In this document: piece after piece, positions 7,923 to 16,293 of the stretch
Layout: each line of letters opens with the position of its first letter
How positions within the stretch are numbered: the first letter of the stretch is position 1
Assembly (NCBI RefSeq): GCF_029894165.1
Contig: NZ_JARXXU010000001.1
Location: 1,426,001-1,490,000 of the forward strand
From: Aurantimicrobium minutum
GTDB lineage: Bacteria > Actinomycetota > Actinomycetes > Actinomycetales > Microbacteriaceae
DNA length: 64,000 nucleotides
Reading direction: 5' to 3'
Program-made: the position numbers and the translations under genes
The notes under the pieces: model-generated
The model's database searches: none
The model's input: only the letters and a program-made list of their open reading frames with translations
What the model was told of the DNA's origin: nothing

Positions 7923-9122
7923 ATGCATGACGAGACCTGGATGCTGATTGAGGTGGGAGCCTTGCTCCTGGGCCTCAGTTTGCTCGGGCGCCTCGCCATC
8001 AAGTTTGGCCAGTCTCCTATTCCGCTCTATATGACCGCAGGTCTGGTCTTTGGTGCGGGGGGACTTCTTCCTCTCCAGGCCAGTACAGACTTCTTGAGTT
8101 CAGGTGCTGAACTGGGCGTAGTGCTGTTGTTGGTCATGCTCGGTTTGGAATATTCTCCTTCCGAGCTCGTGGGAAACCTCAAATCTTCCGCCAGAGCCGG
8201 GGTGTGGGATGCCCTCCTCAACGCCATTCCTGGTGCATTGTTTGCCCTCGTGATGGGATGGGGCCCGATCGCAGCCCTCGTAATGGCAGGCGTAACCTGG
8301 GTGTCTTCCTCGGGGGTCATTGCCAAAGTACTGCGGGACCTTGGCCGACTCGGTAACCGCGAGACTCCGATAGTTCTCTCGGTGCTGGTTCTCGAGGACC
8401 TCGCCATGGCCTTCTATCTTCCTATCCTCTCCGCGGTGGTTGTGGGTGCAAGTCTGTTGCAGGGTGCCATCACGGTAGCAATCGCGGTGGGCTCGGTCTC
8501 CATCGTGTTGTTCTTGGCCGTCCGTCACGGTAAGAAACTCTCGCGCATCTTCCATTCAGAGCAGCCGGAGACTCTGCTCATGGGTGTACTAGGCCTCACC
8601 ATGTTGATTGCCGGCCTGGCCTCAGAGGTTCAAGTGTCCGCCGCTGTGGGGGCATTCCTGGTGGGTATCGCGCTCTCGGGACAGGTCGCCCACAATGCCG
8701 AGAAACTTCTCGCTCCATTGCGTGACCTCTTTGCCGCCATCTTCTTTGTCTTCTTCGGGTTGACCACCAACCCTGCCGATATCCCCGAAGTGTTGTTGCC
8801 TGCACTCGCGTTGGCTGCCGTCACGATGTCCACCAAGGTTCTCACGGGCTACTTGGCCGCCAAGCGGGCAGGCATTGGGCGTCCAGGTCGATGGCGTACG
8901 GGGTTGGCCCTGATGCCCCGTGGAGAGTTCACGGTCATCATTGCTGGCCTTGCGGTCACCGCAGGTGTTCAGCCCCTTATTGCGCCCTTGGCGGCCACCT
9001 ACATGCTCATTACAGTCATCTCTGGCCCCATTCTGGCCCGCGTGACAGATACCACGTGGTTCAAGGCCAAGATGAAGGCCGCTGCTAAGCGCGAGGGTGC
9101 GCTTGCTGGTAGCTCGACGTAA
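7923..9122 (+). CDS. CPA2 family cation:proton antiporter (KhtU-like)
   Basis: A 399-residue polytopic membrane protein with about 12 hydrophobic segments and the Na+/H+ exchanger (KefB/KhtU) family pattern. Segments include ITGL-like FGAGGLLPL near residue 45 and a VLEDLAMAFYLP core with the conserved acidic residue in the middle. A conserved GxxMPRGEFTVI motif follows near residue 340. It lacks a C-terminal RCK domain, which the preceding gene supplies in trans. It probably exports K+ (or another monovalent cation) in exchange for protons. Its last 38 bp overlap the 3' end of the convergent xerC gene. Confidence 0.87.
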   Translation: MHDETWMLIEVGALLLGLSLLGRLAIKFGQSPIPLYMTAGLVFGAGGLLPLQASTDFLSSGAELGVVLLLVMLGLEYSPSELVGNLKSSARAGVWDALLNAIPGALFALVMGWGPIAALVMAGVTWVSSSGVIAKVLRDLGRLGNRETPIVLSVLVLEDLAMAFYLPILSAVVVGASLLQGAITVAIAVGSVSIVLFLAVRHGKKLSRIFHSEQPETLLMGVLGLTMLIAGLASEVQVSAAVGAFLVGIALSGQVAHNAEKLLAPLRDLFAAIFFVFFGLTTNPADIPEVLLPALALAAVTMSTKVLTGYLAAKRAGIGRPGRWRTGLALMPRGEFTVIIAGLAVTAGVQPLIAPLAATYMLITVISGPILARVTDTTWFKAKMKAAAKREGALAGSST

Positions 9123-9993
9123 GTCGCTCCATCGAGACGTGGGTGTAGATCTGCGTCGTCCCCATGCTGGCGTGGCCCAGCATCTCCTGCACAATCCGCA
9201 GGTCAGCACCACCATCCAGCAAATGTGTAGCTGCAGTATGACGGAGCGCATGCGGACCCGCTGGTCCAGAACCACCTAAGGGTTCCAACAAGGACGCCAC
9301 CAATCCATAGACGGCACGGGTGCTGAGCTTTCCACCCCTGGCACCGACAAAGAAATTCTGTGTCGGCACTTTCTTCGCCACCAACAGAGGTCGGGCCTGA
9401 GTGAGATAGTCCGTCAACGCGGACGCGGCTGGAGCCCCAAAAGGAACAATCCGTTCTTTCGACCCTTTACCCATCACCCGAACCGTGAGGCGATCGAGGT
9501 CGAGATCTCCTAATGCCAAACCAACAAGTTCAGACACGCGTAAACCGGAGGCATAGAGCAATTCAATAATTGCCTGATCACGCAGTGCACCTGGGCCCCC
9601 TTCGGATGCGCGCTCAGAAAGGCCCGCAAAGATGCCTTCCAGCTGGGGCACGGTGATGACCCGAGGTAAGGATTGTTCCGCCTTGGGTGACTTTAATCGA
9701 GCACCGGGATCGCTCTCCAGTTGCCCTTGTCTGCGCAGCCAGGACGTGAAACTGCGCACACTTGCTGATCTGCGCGCCAGAGTGGTCTTACTGAGACCTT
9801 GCTGTGCTGATTCATAGAGCCAGTCCCGCAAGAAATCGAGATTAAGTTCCTGCACCGTTTTCAGATTTCGGCGCTCGGCGTACTCGGCCACCGCGGAAAG
9901 ATCAGACGAGTAGGCCTTGACGGTGTGCTGGGAGTATCCCCGCTCAGCACTGAGATAGGCCATGAAGCCATCACGAGCTGAGTCGAAGTCCAT
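9085..9993 (-). CDS. xerC: Tyrosine recombinase XerC
   Basis: A 302-residue tyrosine recombinase acting with XerD at dif to resolve chromosome dimers. Catalytic residues are all visible: R152 (ASGLRVSEL), K176 (GKGSKE), H248 and R251 (HALRH), H274 (LGHASMG) and nucleophile Y283 (QIYTHV). The N-terminal SAM-like core-binding domain covers ~1-100. It is called XerC rather than XerD because of its place beside dprA, the usual actinobacterial site; from sequence alone XerD cannot be fully excluded. The 3' end overlaps the antiporter gene by 38 bp. Confidence 0.92.
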   Translation of the reverse strand: MDFDSARDGFMAYLSAERGYSQHTVKAYSSDLSAVAEYAERRNLKTVQELNLDFLRDWLYESAQQGLSKTTLARRSASVRSFTSWLRRQGQLESDPGARLKSPKAEQSLPRVITVPQLEGIFAGLSERASEGGPGALRDQAIIELLYASGLRVSELVGLALGDLDLDRLTVRVMGKGSKERIVPFGAPAASALTDYLTQARPLLVAKKVPTQNFFVGARGGKLSTRAVYGLVASLLEPLGGSGPAGPHALRHTAATHLLDGGADLRIVQEMLGHASMGTTQIYTHVSMERLTSSYQQAHPRA

Positions 9994-10007
9994 AACTCAA
10001 GGATGCC

Positions 10008-11048
10008 TCACTCAGGGGATTCCGGGTTGAAGCCGGGCAGAAGTTCCAGCATCTCAGATGCTGTTGTGACACAGACGGCATCGTATTCGCGCAGCAGACG
10101 GTGACACCCTGCCGAGGAAGCGGAGGTCACCGGCCCGGGGACGACACCTAATGGCCGGTTCAAACTCGCAGCATGGTTCGCAGTATTCAACGAGCCGGAC
10201 CGCCATCCTGCCTCCATCACTATGGTGGCCTGGGTTGAGGCGGCAATGAGGCGATTGCGCAGCAGGAATCTCCATTTTGTGGGGGCGTAGCCGCAGGGTA
10301 ATTCAGCGAGGATCACACCGGAGTCCATGATTCGACCCAGCAATGCGTCATGTCCACTGGGATAGAAACGGTCGACTCCCCCGGCGAGAAAAGCCATGGT
10401 GATGCCCCCCACTGCCAAGGCCGAACGATGCGCCATCCCATCAATGCCATAGGCCGCCCCCGACACAATAGCCACACCTCGTTCGGCGATAGCTGAGACT
10501 GCTTCCATGGTGACGTGTTCGCCATAGCCCGTGGATGCTCGTGCACCCACCACTGCTAAGGAATTGTCGAAACCTGCCAGGGCAGATCTCTGGCCGCGCC
10601 CCCACAATGCCAGAGGCATGTGGTGACCGAGGTCGTTGACACCTCCAGGCCAGCCTTCCTGTTCAGGTGTGAGGAGAAAAGCTCCCAGCTGCGCTGCATG
10701 GTGGACGGCGTTGAGGGCATCGGCTGAGTTCAAGCGAGGTATCCAGCGTTGGAGGCCTTCGGCGATATCTTCTTCACAACTCTGGTTGTCATCCTTGCTT
10801 TCGTCGAGAAGAGCGCACTCCTGCATGATTTCTTTTGCCGTGAAACGATCGATGAGGAATTGGAGGGCGCGTTCAGCGCCACACATCTGAATCAATTTAC
10901 CGGCAACGCGGTCACCTGGCTCCACGAGAGTTGTCCAGGATGCCCGGGCGAAGGCGGCGCGCATGACGTCGAGATCCGCCCCGTCAACCAGGACCCTGCT
11001 GATTTGTTCTTTCACGGCGAGCGCGGGTAATCCACACACTGTTGTCAT
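10008..11048 (-). CDS. dprA: DNA-processing protein DprA
   Basis: A 346-residue DprA/Smf protein, a RecA loader on single-stranded DNA during transformation. The Rossmann-like domain shows VVGARASTGYG (~170), SGAAYGIDGMAH (~200), YPSGHDALLGRI and KWRFLLRNRLIAAST (~270). The usual conserved PPG before KWRF is here LPCGYAPTKWRF, a divergent version. A strong AGGAGG lies about 6 nt before ATG 11048. xerC follows by 14 bp. The comM and yraN genes that usually sit between DUF2469 and dprA are absent, so the local competence cluster is reduced. Confidence 0.92.
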   Translation of the reverse strand: MTTVCGLPALAVKEQISRVLVDGADLDVMRAAFARASWTTLVEPGDRVAGKLIQMCGAERALQFLIDRFTAKEIMQECALLDESKDDNQSCEEDIAEGLQRWIPRLNSADALNAVHHAAQLGAFLLTPEQEGWPGGVNDLGHHMPLALWGRGQRSALAGFDNSLAVVGARASTGYGEHVTMEAVSAIAERGVAIVSGAAYGIDGMAHRSALAVGGITMAFLAGGVDRFYPSGHDALLGRIMDSGVILAELPCGYAPTKWRFLLRNRLIAASTQATIVMEAGWRSGSLNTANHAASLNRPLGVVPGPVTSASSAGCHRLLREYDAVCVTTASEMLELLPGFNPESPE

Positions 11049-11146
11049 GATGACCTCCTACAGGAAGCATCACGAAATAGTCACCCTGCATGGGGTGAGC
11101 GCTGAGTCCTGGTGGAGAAACCTGGCGCTAGCCAGATTGGGGAGGA

Positions 11147-11470
11147 CTACTCGTCGAGGGCCAGTTCCTTGGGCAGCTCAAACTCCTTGGAGGAAAGCTC
11201 TTCCACATTGACATCCTTGAACGTGAGTACTCGCACGCTCTTGACGAAACGGTCAGCGCGATAGACATCCCACACCCAGACATCCGTCATAGTGAGCTCA
11301 AAGTAGAAGTCATGCTCCGCATCGACACGCTTCACATCTACTTCGTTCGCGAGATAGAAACGACGTTCTGTTTCAATGACATAGGAAAACTGACCGACAA
11401 CGTCTCGATACTCACGATAGAGGGCAAGCTCTGCCTCGCGGTCGTAGTCGTCGAAGTCTTCTTCATCCAT
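11147..11470 (-). CDS. DUF2469 family protein
   Basis: A small acidic protein of 107 residues beginning MDEEDFDDYDREAELALY and continuing through ETERRFYLANEVD. This is the highly conserved actinobacterial DUF2469 family (usual length ~105-110). The gene always sits beside rnhB, as here, and no biochemical role is established. Start ATG 11470 lacks an obvious Shine-Dalgarno; TAGGAT lies 9 nt upstream. The 98-bp gap to dprA downstream shows only a short GGC-rich hairpin and no gene. Confidence 0.88.
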   Translation of the reverse strand: MDEEDFDDYDREAELALYREYRDVVGQFSYVIETERRFYLANEVDVKRVDAEHDFYFELTMTDVWVWDVYRADRFVKSVRVLTFKDVNVEELSSKEFELPKELALDE

Positions 11471-11502
11471 GGTGACTCAATCCTATGTCGAGTTGGACCC
11501 GA

Positions 11503-12132
11503 CTACTTCACCCAGCTTGCACGGTGATGGGGAGTCAGGCCCACTGTCTTGATGGCGTCCATGTGGACAGCTGCACCGTAACCCTTATTCGACGCCCATC
11601 CATATTCCGGGTGGGTGCTATCGAGCTCCATCATGAGGCGATCACGGGTGACCTTTGCCACGATGGATGCTGCAGAGACAACCGCACAGTCTTGATCTGC
11701 CTTAACCCGCGTCACCACGGGCAGTGGCTGAGCGAGCGCCGGATTTAACCAGTTGTGTGATCCATCCAAGAGGACCGTTGCGGTGCCCACCTGCACACCG
11801 GCTTCATGTAATTCGATCAGGGCACGACGAGCAGCAAGGCCCAGGCATGCGGTGATTCCCAGTTCATCTATTTCGCCCGCGGAGGCTTCTCCCACTGCGG
11901 TTGGAGCCCACTGCTGCACCTCTGGAAAGAGGGCGAGGCGCTTCTTCTCAGAAACCAGCTTGGAATCTCGTAGACCCTGTGGAAACGAGTTCACACCAGG
12001 GCCGAGCGCACACACGCCCACCATGACGGGCCCTGCCATGGCGCCTCGTCCAACTTCATCGATTCCGATGATGAGGGGGATGCCGGAGGCGAACATCTCC
12101 TGTTCGACCGCCAGAGTGGGTTCTGCAGGCAT
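11503..12132 (-). CDS. rnhB: Ribonuclease HII
   Basis: A 209-residue RNase HII that removes ribonucleotides and RNA from DNA-RNA hybrids. The catalytic acidic residues are in GIDEVGRG (D25, E26), LLDGSHNW and VKADQDCAVVSAASIVAKVTRD, all intact. Start ATG 12132 lies 2 bp from the lepB stop, so it is translationally coupled to lepB. Length is normal. Confidence 0.95.
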   Translation of the reverse strand: MPAEPTLAVEQEMFASGIPLIIGIDEVGRGAMAGPVMVGVCALGPGVNSFPQGLRDSKLVSEKKRLALFPEVQQWAPTAVGEASAGEIDELGITACLGLAARRALIELHEAGVQVGTATVLLDGSHNWLNPALAQPLPVVTRVKADQDCAVVSAASIVAKVTRDRLMMELDSTHPEYGWASNKGYGAAVHMDAIKTVGLTPHHRASWVK

Positions 12133-12134
12133 GA

Positions 12135-12875
12135 TTACTGAGCAGCCTTGGGCACGTCAGCAAAGACTTCTGGGTAGTTGGAGAGCCACCCCCAGTGGCT
12201 CATGGGCCAGCTGAGCACGAAGGCGCGGCCAACAACAAAGTCCATCCCGACAAAACCACCGCCTGGCTTATCGGTGTTATAGCGAGAATCCTTCGAGTTA
12301 TAGCGGTTATCCCCCATCACGAACAGAGACCCCTGGGGCACCGTCACAGTAAAGTCGATGCCCGAGGCTCGGCTTTCACCGTCCGGGATGGTGATGTAGG
12401 GCTCGGTGATGGGAACGCCGTTGACAATGATCTTGCCATCAGCAGAACAGCACTGCACGGTATCACCGGGTAGACCGATCACGCGCTTGATGAGGTGATC
12501 ATTGCTGTCAGGGGACGCCAGGCCGAAGAGGGAAAGCACCCAGTCGGTAGCTGCCTGCACACCGGAGGTTTGCACCTCAGGTCGCGCTGGTAACCAGCCA
12601 CCAGGATCTTGGAACACCACGATGTCACCGTGGTCCACGCCGACGAGGTCGGGGACAAGCTCATTCACAATAACGCGGTCATCGATCATGAGCGTTTGTT
12701 CCATCGATGCAGAGGGAATGAAGAAGGAACGAACGAGGAAGGTCTTGACGAGGAAGGAGACCAGAATCGCGATGCCAAAAATGACCACGACGTCACGCAC
12801 AAACAACAGCACAGAACGCCCCATTGTTCGTTGCGTGCGCTGCTCAGTGGCTTCTGGCGCGGTGTTATTTGTCAT
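12135..12875 (-). CDS. lepB: Signal peptidase I
   Basis: A 246-residue type I signal peptidase. One N-terminal transmembrane segment (~25-50) is followed by the catalytic Ser57 in PSASMEQ and general base Lys130 in IKRVIGLPGD, then the MGDNRYNSKDSR box. I take ATG 12875 (MTNNTAPEA); the longer frame runs back over the rplS terminator. A purine-rich AGGGGAG lies about 13 nt upstream, rather far. Because a terminator separates it from rplS, lepB probably has its own promoter and leads lepB-rnhB-DUF2469. Confidence 0.94.
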   Translation of the reverse strand: MTNNTAPEATEQRTQRTMGRSVLLFVRDVVVIFGIAILVSFLVKTFLVRSFFIPSASMEQTLMIDDRVIVNELVPDLVGVDHGDIVVFQDPGGWLPARPEVQTSGVQAATDWVLSLFGLASPDSNDHLIKRVIGLPGDTVQCCSADGKIIVNGVPITEPYITIPDGESRASGIDFTVTVPQGSLFVMGDNRYNSKDSRYNTDKPGGGFVGMDFVVGRAFVLSWPMSHWGWLSNYPEVFADVPKAAQ

Positions 12876-12968
12876 GAAATCGTGTCTACTCCCCTGCCTT
12901 GACAGTCTAAGCCGGAGCGCTGCCACCAACCCTGAGAGTGCCCTGCAAAACGCGGGAAACCACAGCAA

Positions 12969-12995
12969 AAAGCCCCCGAAATATTCGGGGGCTTT
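12969..12995 (-). terminator. Rho-independent terminator after rplS
   Basis: Perfect 12-bp stem (AAAGCCCCCGAA / TTCGGGGGCTTT) with a 3-nt loop. In the minus direction it is followed by TTTTGC. It lies 14 bp after the rplS stop and upstream of lepB. Confidence 0.88.
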
Positions 12996-13009
12996 GAGCG
13001 AGAGTCGAC

Positions 13010-13357
13010 TTAGAAGTCGCGCTTCTCTTTGATCTTTGCCTTCTTACCGCGAAGGTTACGCAGGTAGTACAGCTTGGCGCGACGTACGTCACCACGCGAG
13101 ACGAGCTCGATGTGGTCGATGACGGGCGAGTGTACGGGGAACTTACGCTCCACACCTACCTGGAAGGAAACCTTACGAACGGTGAAGGTCTCACGAACGC
13201 CCTCACCGGAGCGACCGATAACGACACCCTGGAAAACCTGGATACGAGAGCGGTTACCTTCGATGATGTTTACGTGAACCTTGACGGTGTCACCGGCGCG
13301 GAATTCTGGAATGTCGTTACGTAGCGACGGAGCGTCTACGGCGTCAAGAATGTGCAT
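13010..13357 (-). CDS. rplS: 50S ribosomal protein L19
   Basis: A 115-residue L19 located at the 30S-50S interface. The sequence has the canonical [11 protein letters not shown] and [10 protein letters not shown] segments and ends in a basic [11 protein letters not shown] tail. Length is as expected. It follows trmD after a 133-bp gap that holds a good promoter candidate and an inverted repeat, and it ends in a strong terminator. Confidence 0.98.
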   Translation of the reverse strand: MHILDAVDAPSLRNDIPEFRAGDTVKVHVNIIEGNRSRIQVFQGVVIGRSGEGVRETFTVRKVSFQVGVERKFPVHSPVIDHIELVSRGDVRRAKLYYLRNLRGKKAKIKEKRDF

Positions 13358-13378
13358 GATTTATCTCAATCTGTACAA

Positions 13379-13477
13379 GCCACAGGTCTCATACGTGAAT
13401 GATGAAAAGAGAGTGTGCTGAATATGAAAGTCTCAGTGCCCCCTGTGGCAGGGTAAGACCAACGGCACAAAGGTCAA
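13379..13477 (-). promoter_or_regulatory. rplS promoter and structured 5' UTR
   Basis: On the minus strand TTGACC (13472-13477) and TACCCT (13450-13455) are separated by 16 bp, a plausible housekeeping promoter. The following ~90-nt untranslated leader holds an inverted repeat GCCACAGG / CCTGTGGC (13379-13386 and 13442-13449) that could close the leader into a large loop. Autogenous control by L19 is possible but unproven. Confidence 0.5.
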
Positions 13478-13490
13478 TTCTGCCAGAAAT

Positions 13491-14186
13491 TTACTCAGGA
13501 AGTAAATCGGGGCGAATACGGGTGGTGCGCTCGAGCTGTTGTTCATGTCTCCACGCCGCAATAGCACCGTGATTTCCTGACAACAGCACCGGGGGAACCT
13601 CAAGTTCACGCCACAATGCAGGCTTGGTATAGCTAGGGTATTCGAGCAATCCATCCTCGTGGCTTTCTTCCACCAACGACTCAGGGTTTCCGACCATACC
13701 GGGGATGAGACGGCCGACGGCCTCAATAATGGCCAAAGATGCCACCTCACCACCGTTGAGTACATAGTCACCCAGGGAGAGAGGGCGCACGCGAATACGC
13801 GACGCAAAGTGATCGCTCACACGCTGGTCAATACCTTCATATCGACCGCAGGCAAAGATGAGTTGTTCTTCTTCGGCCAGTTCTTTCGCTATTGCCTGCG
13901 TGAACTGCTCCCCCGCGGGCGAGGGAACAATAAGCACAGGTACCGACGAGCTGTCAGGGTCCGCCAGAATCGTGTCCAGCGTCTCCCCCCACGGTTCAGG
14001 CTTCATCACCATGCCGGCACCGCCGCCATAGGGAGTGTCATCGACCGTGCGGTGCTTGTCCGTGGTGGCATCCCGCAGGTCGTGTACACGCGTGTCAATC
14101 AGACCCGTTTGCCTGGCCTTGCCCAGAAGGGAAACATCGAGAGTGTCGAAGAACTCTGGAAAAATCGTGACGATGTCGATGCGCAT
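13491..14186 (-). CDS. trmD: tRNA (guanine37-N1)-methyltransferase
   Basis: A 231-residue SPOUT-fold TrmD making m1G37 in tRNAs and preventing +1 frameshifts. Visible elements are [13 protein letters not shown] at the N-terminus, [17 protein letters not shown] (~50-66), [11 protein letters not shown] (~112-122) and [11 protein letters not shown] (~135-145), which form the trefoil knot AdoMet site. It starts directly after rimM with no gap. Length is normal. Confidence 0.97.
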   Translation of the reverse strand: MRIDIVTIFPEFFDTLDVSLLGKARQTGLIDTRVHDLRDATTDKHRTVDDTPYGGGAGMVMKPEPWGETLDTILADPDSSSVPVLIVPSPAGEQFTQAIAKELAEEEQLIFACGRYEGIDQRVSDHFASRIRVRPLSLGDYVLNGGEVASLAIIEAVGRLIPGMVGNPESLVEESHEDGLLEYPSYTKPALWRELEVPPVLLSGNHGAIAAWRHEQQLERTTRIRPDLLPE

Positions 14187-14771
14187 TTATGCCTCGGCAG
14201 GAGCCTCAGCAGCGTCATCATCCTCGTCAGGAAGCTCTTCGAACAGTCCGCCGGGAGGAGTGAGGGTTACGATGCCCTTTTCAATGTCGACCTCGGGGAC
14301 AATCGCCTTCACAAAAGGAACCATGACGTCGCCCGTGGCAGTTTTTACAACGAGGAGGTCTTGAGCGGGGAAGTGATCCACGCGGGAAATCGTTCCCACC
14401 TCGACGCCATCTCGCACAACCTTGAGCCCCGTCAACTGGTGGTCGTACCAGGCTTCGGGATCATCTGGCAGAACACTGCTGTCGTGATCGACCCAGAGAA
14501 TAGCTTTGATGAGCGACTCAGCAGCGGTGCGGTCCGGAACATCTTTGAAGAACGCAACGGGGTGGCTGTTGTACCAGCGCAGTTCAATCAGTTCAATGTT
14601 CTTGCCATGCCAGGGTGATTCTTCTGGCACCTGAACAGAGAAAATGGCCCCGGGCACAAAGCGCTTCTCGGGCTCATCTGTGTAGAGCTCAACTTTGATA
14701 GCACCTTTGAGGCCGTGGGCCTTGGTGAGACGACCGACGCGAAGTTGGGTCTGTCTAGATTCAGTGGTCAC
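14187..14771 (-). CDS. rimM: 16S rRNA processing protein RimM
   Basis: A 194-residue 30S maturation factor that binds S19. An N-terminal RimM domain (RVGRLTKAHGLKGAIKVE) is followed by a PRC-barrel domain (WYDHQLTGLKVV) and an acidic Asp/Glu/Ala-rich tail. The frame is open to 14816, but GTG 14771 lies 1 nt after the KH-gene stop and gives the normal N-terminus, so I chose it. Coupling to the upstream gene replaces a Shine-Dalgarno. Confidence 0.94.
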   Translation of the reverse strand: MTTESRQTQLRVGRLTKAHGLKGAIKVELYTDEPEKRFVPGAIFSVQVPEESPWHGKNIELIELRWYNSHPVAFFKDVPDRTAAESLIKAILWVDHDSSVLPDDPEAWYDHQLTGLKVVRDGVEVGTISRVDHFPAQDLLVVKTATGDVMVPFVKAIVPEVDIEKGIVTLTPPGGLFEELPDEDDDAAEAPAEA

Positions 14772-14772
14772 G

Positions 14773-15009
14773 TTAGGCGTCGGTGTCGACGACGTCGACA
14801 CGAACGTTGCGACCATCAGCCAGGGCGTTCACAACAGTGCGAATGGCCTTGGCCGTGCGGCCTGAACGGCCAATAACGCGGCCAAGGTCCTCGGGGTTCA
14901 CATGAACCTCGAGGACCTCACCACGATTGTTTGAGCGCACAGCAACCTTCACGTCATCGGGGTTCTCAACGATGCCCTTGACGAGGTGCTTGACTGCTGA
15001 TGCGAGCAT
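14773..15009 (-). CDS. khpA: KH-domain RNA-binding protein (KhpA)
   Basis: A 78-residue single-KH protein of the YlqC/KhpA family. The KH loop GRSGRT is at residues ~47-52. It sits between rpsP and rimM, its conserved place. In other bacteria it forms a heterodimer with KhpB/EloR and binds many RNAs. Full length. Confidence 0.93.
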   Translation of the reverse strand: MLASAVKHLVKGIVENPDDVKVAVRSNNRGEVLEVHVNPEDLGRVIGRSGRTAKAIRTVVNALADGRNVRVDVVDTDA

Positions 15010-15014
15010 GTTGG

Positions 15015-15557
15015 TTAGGCCTGTTCCTCGCCAGCTGCTTCTTCAGCAGCCTCAACGATTTCCTCAGCCTCGGCAACAACTTCAGCTGCTACCTCTTCAA
15101 CAACGGCTTCCGCGACAGCTTCTTCCACAATTGCTTCGACAACTGCTTCTTCAACTGCGGCTTCTTCAGCAGCTTCAACAGCTGCTTCTTCCTTCTTAGG
15201 AGCCTTCTCGGTCTTAGGGACGAGAACTGGCTTCTTCTTAGCGTCAACAACGAATGCAGGCTTAGGCTCTGCAGTCTTGATGGTGCTCTTGGCACCCTTG
15301 TCGCCCTTGAAGATGCCCCAGTCGCCCGAAAGCTTCAGAAGTGCAGCAACCTGCTCAGTTGGCTGTGCGCCAACGGAGAGCCAGTACTGTGCACGGTCTG
15401 ACTTGATTTCGATGAACGAAGGGTTCTCGGTGGGGTGGTACTTACCGATCTCCTCGATAACACGACCATCACGCTTGGTGCGTGAGTCGGCTACGACGAT
15501 GCGGTAATAGGGCGCACGGATTTTACCCATGCGCTTCAAACGAATTTTGACAGCCAC
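15015..15557 (-). CDS. rpsP: 30S ribosomal protein S16 with long acidic C-terminal tail
   Basis: The first ~85 residues form S16 ([22 protein letters not shown]). The remaining ~95 residues form an extension: a linker ([21 protein letters not shown]), then an Ala/Glu/Val low-complexity tail of about 60 residues. Actinobacterial S16 proteins often have acidic tails, but this one roughly doubles the protein. Start GTG 15557 has AGGAGA about 5 nt upstream; a longer frame lacks this support. It heads the rpsP-khpA-rimM-trmD-rplS run. The 169 bp upstream of it show no gene. Confidence 0.96.
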   Translation of the reverse strand: MAVKIRLKRMGKIRAPYYRIVVADSRTKRDGRVIEEIGKYHPTENPSFIEIKSDRAQYWLSVGAQPTEQVAALLKLSGDWGIFKGDKGAKSTIKTAEPKPAFVVDAKKKPVLVPKTEKAPKKEEAAVEAAEEAAVEEAVVEAIVEEAVAEAVVEEVAAEVVAEAEEIVEAAEEAAGEEQA

Positions 15558-15726
15558 AATTCTCCTGTGAGTGATGTGTAACGGATGAACTGACGACCGT
15601 GAGCGTGGGGGCACACTCGGTACAAGCTCTAAGGGTTTCGAGACATATCTGATTAGAGGGTCGGATATGAAACGAACTCGACTTCCTATTCTGGCAGGTT
15701 TTGCCTCGTTTTGGCTAATCGAGGGC

Positions 15727-16293
15727 TTAGCGGTGCTGCTTCTTGGCGCTGATCACACCAGTGTCGAAGCCCAGCAGGTGAAGTCCGCCATGGAAACGGG
15801 CATGTTCGACCTTGATACAGCGGTCCATCACGACCGTGAGGCCCTTTTCTTCGCCATAGCGAGCGGCCTCTTCGTTGTAAATACCGAGCTGAACCCACAC
15901 CGTGGAAGCCCCGATAGCCACAACCTCGTCGATGACGGCAGGGATATCGCTGGCTTTGCGGAAAACATCGACGATGTCGGGAACTTCCGGCAATGAGGCG
16001 AGGTCAGGGTAGACCTTCTCTCCCAGAATTTCATCTGCGTTGGGGTTGACGAAATACACCCTGTAATCGCTGGACGACAACAGGTAGGTGCCGACAAAGA
16101 AGCTGGAGCGTGCAGGGTTGGGTGATGCCCCCACGATGGCAACGGACTTCGCATTATTGAGAATGCGTTGACGAGCCTTGGCATCTGGACCCACCCAGGT
16201 GCGCTGGGACTTGAGTAACTTCGCCAGGGGCGAGTTTGCGGGCAGTTCACAGCTCAGGCCGTTGGCCAGCTGTGCATTGATAACTTCAGCCAT
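15727..16293 (-). CDS. CoA-binding domain protein
   Basis: A 188-residue YccU-like protein with a Rossmann-type CoA-binding domain. The glycine-rich entry [13 protein letters not shown] is near residues 52-64, and the [11 protein letters not shown] motif lies near the C-terminus. Its first base overlaps the metY stop, so it is in a metY operon, a pairing seen in other actinobacteria. A role tied to acyl-CoA or homocysteine metabolism is suggested by context only. Confidence 0.88.
   Translation of the reverse strand: MAEVINAQLANGLSCELPANSPLAKLLKSQRTWVGPDAKARQRILNNAKSVAIVGASPNPARSSFFVGTYLLSSSDYRVYFVNPNADEILGEKVYPDLASLPEVPDIVDVFRKASDIPAVIDEVVAIGASTVWVQLGIYNEEAARYGEEKGLTVVMDRCIKVEHARFHGGLHLLGFDTGVISAKKQHR

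Noticed and set aside
11122-11135. CTGGC/GCCAG hairpin in the dprA-DUF2469 gap
   Set aside because: Only 5 bp of stem with no U-tract. It is too weak to call a terminator or repeat.
13659-14618. 319-residue plus-strand frame opposite trmD and rimM
   Set aside because: It spans two well-supported genes on the other strand and has no recognisable domain.
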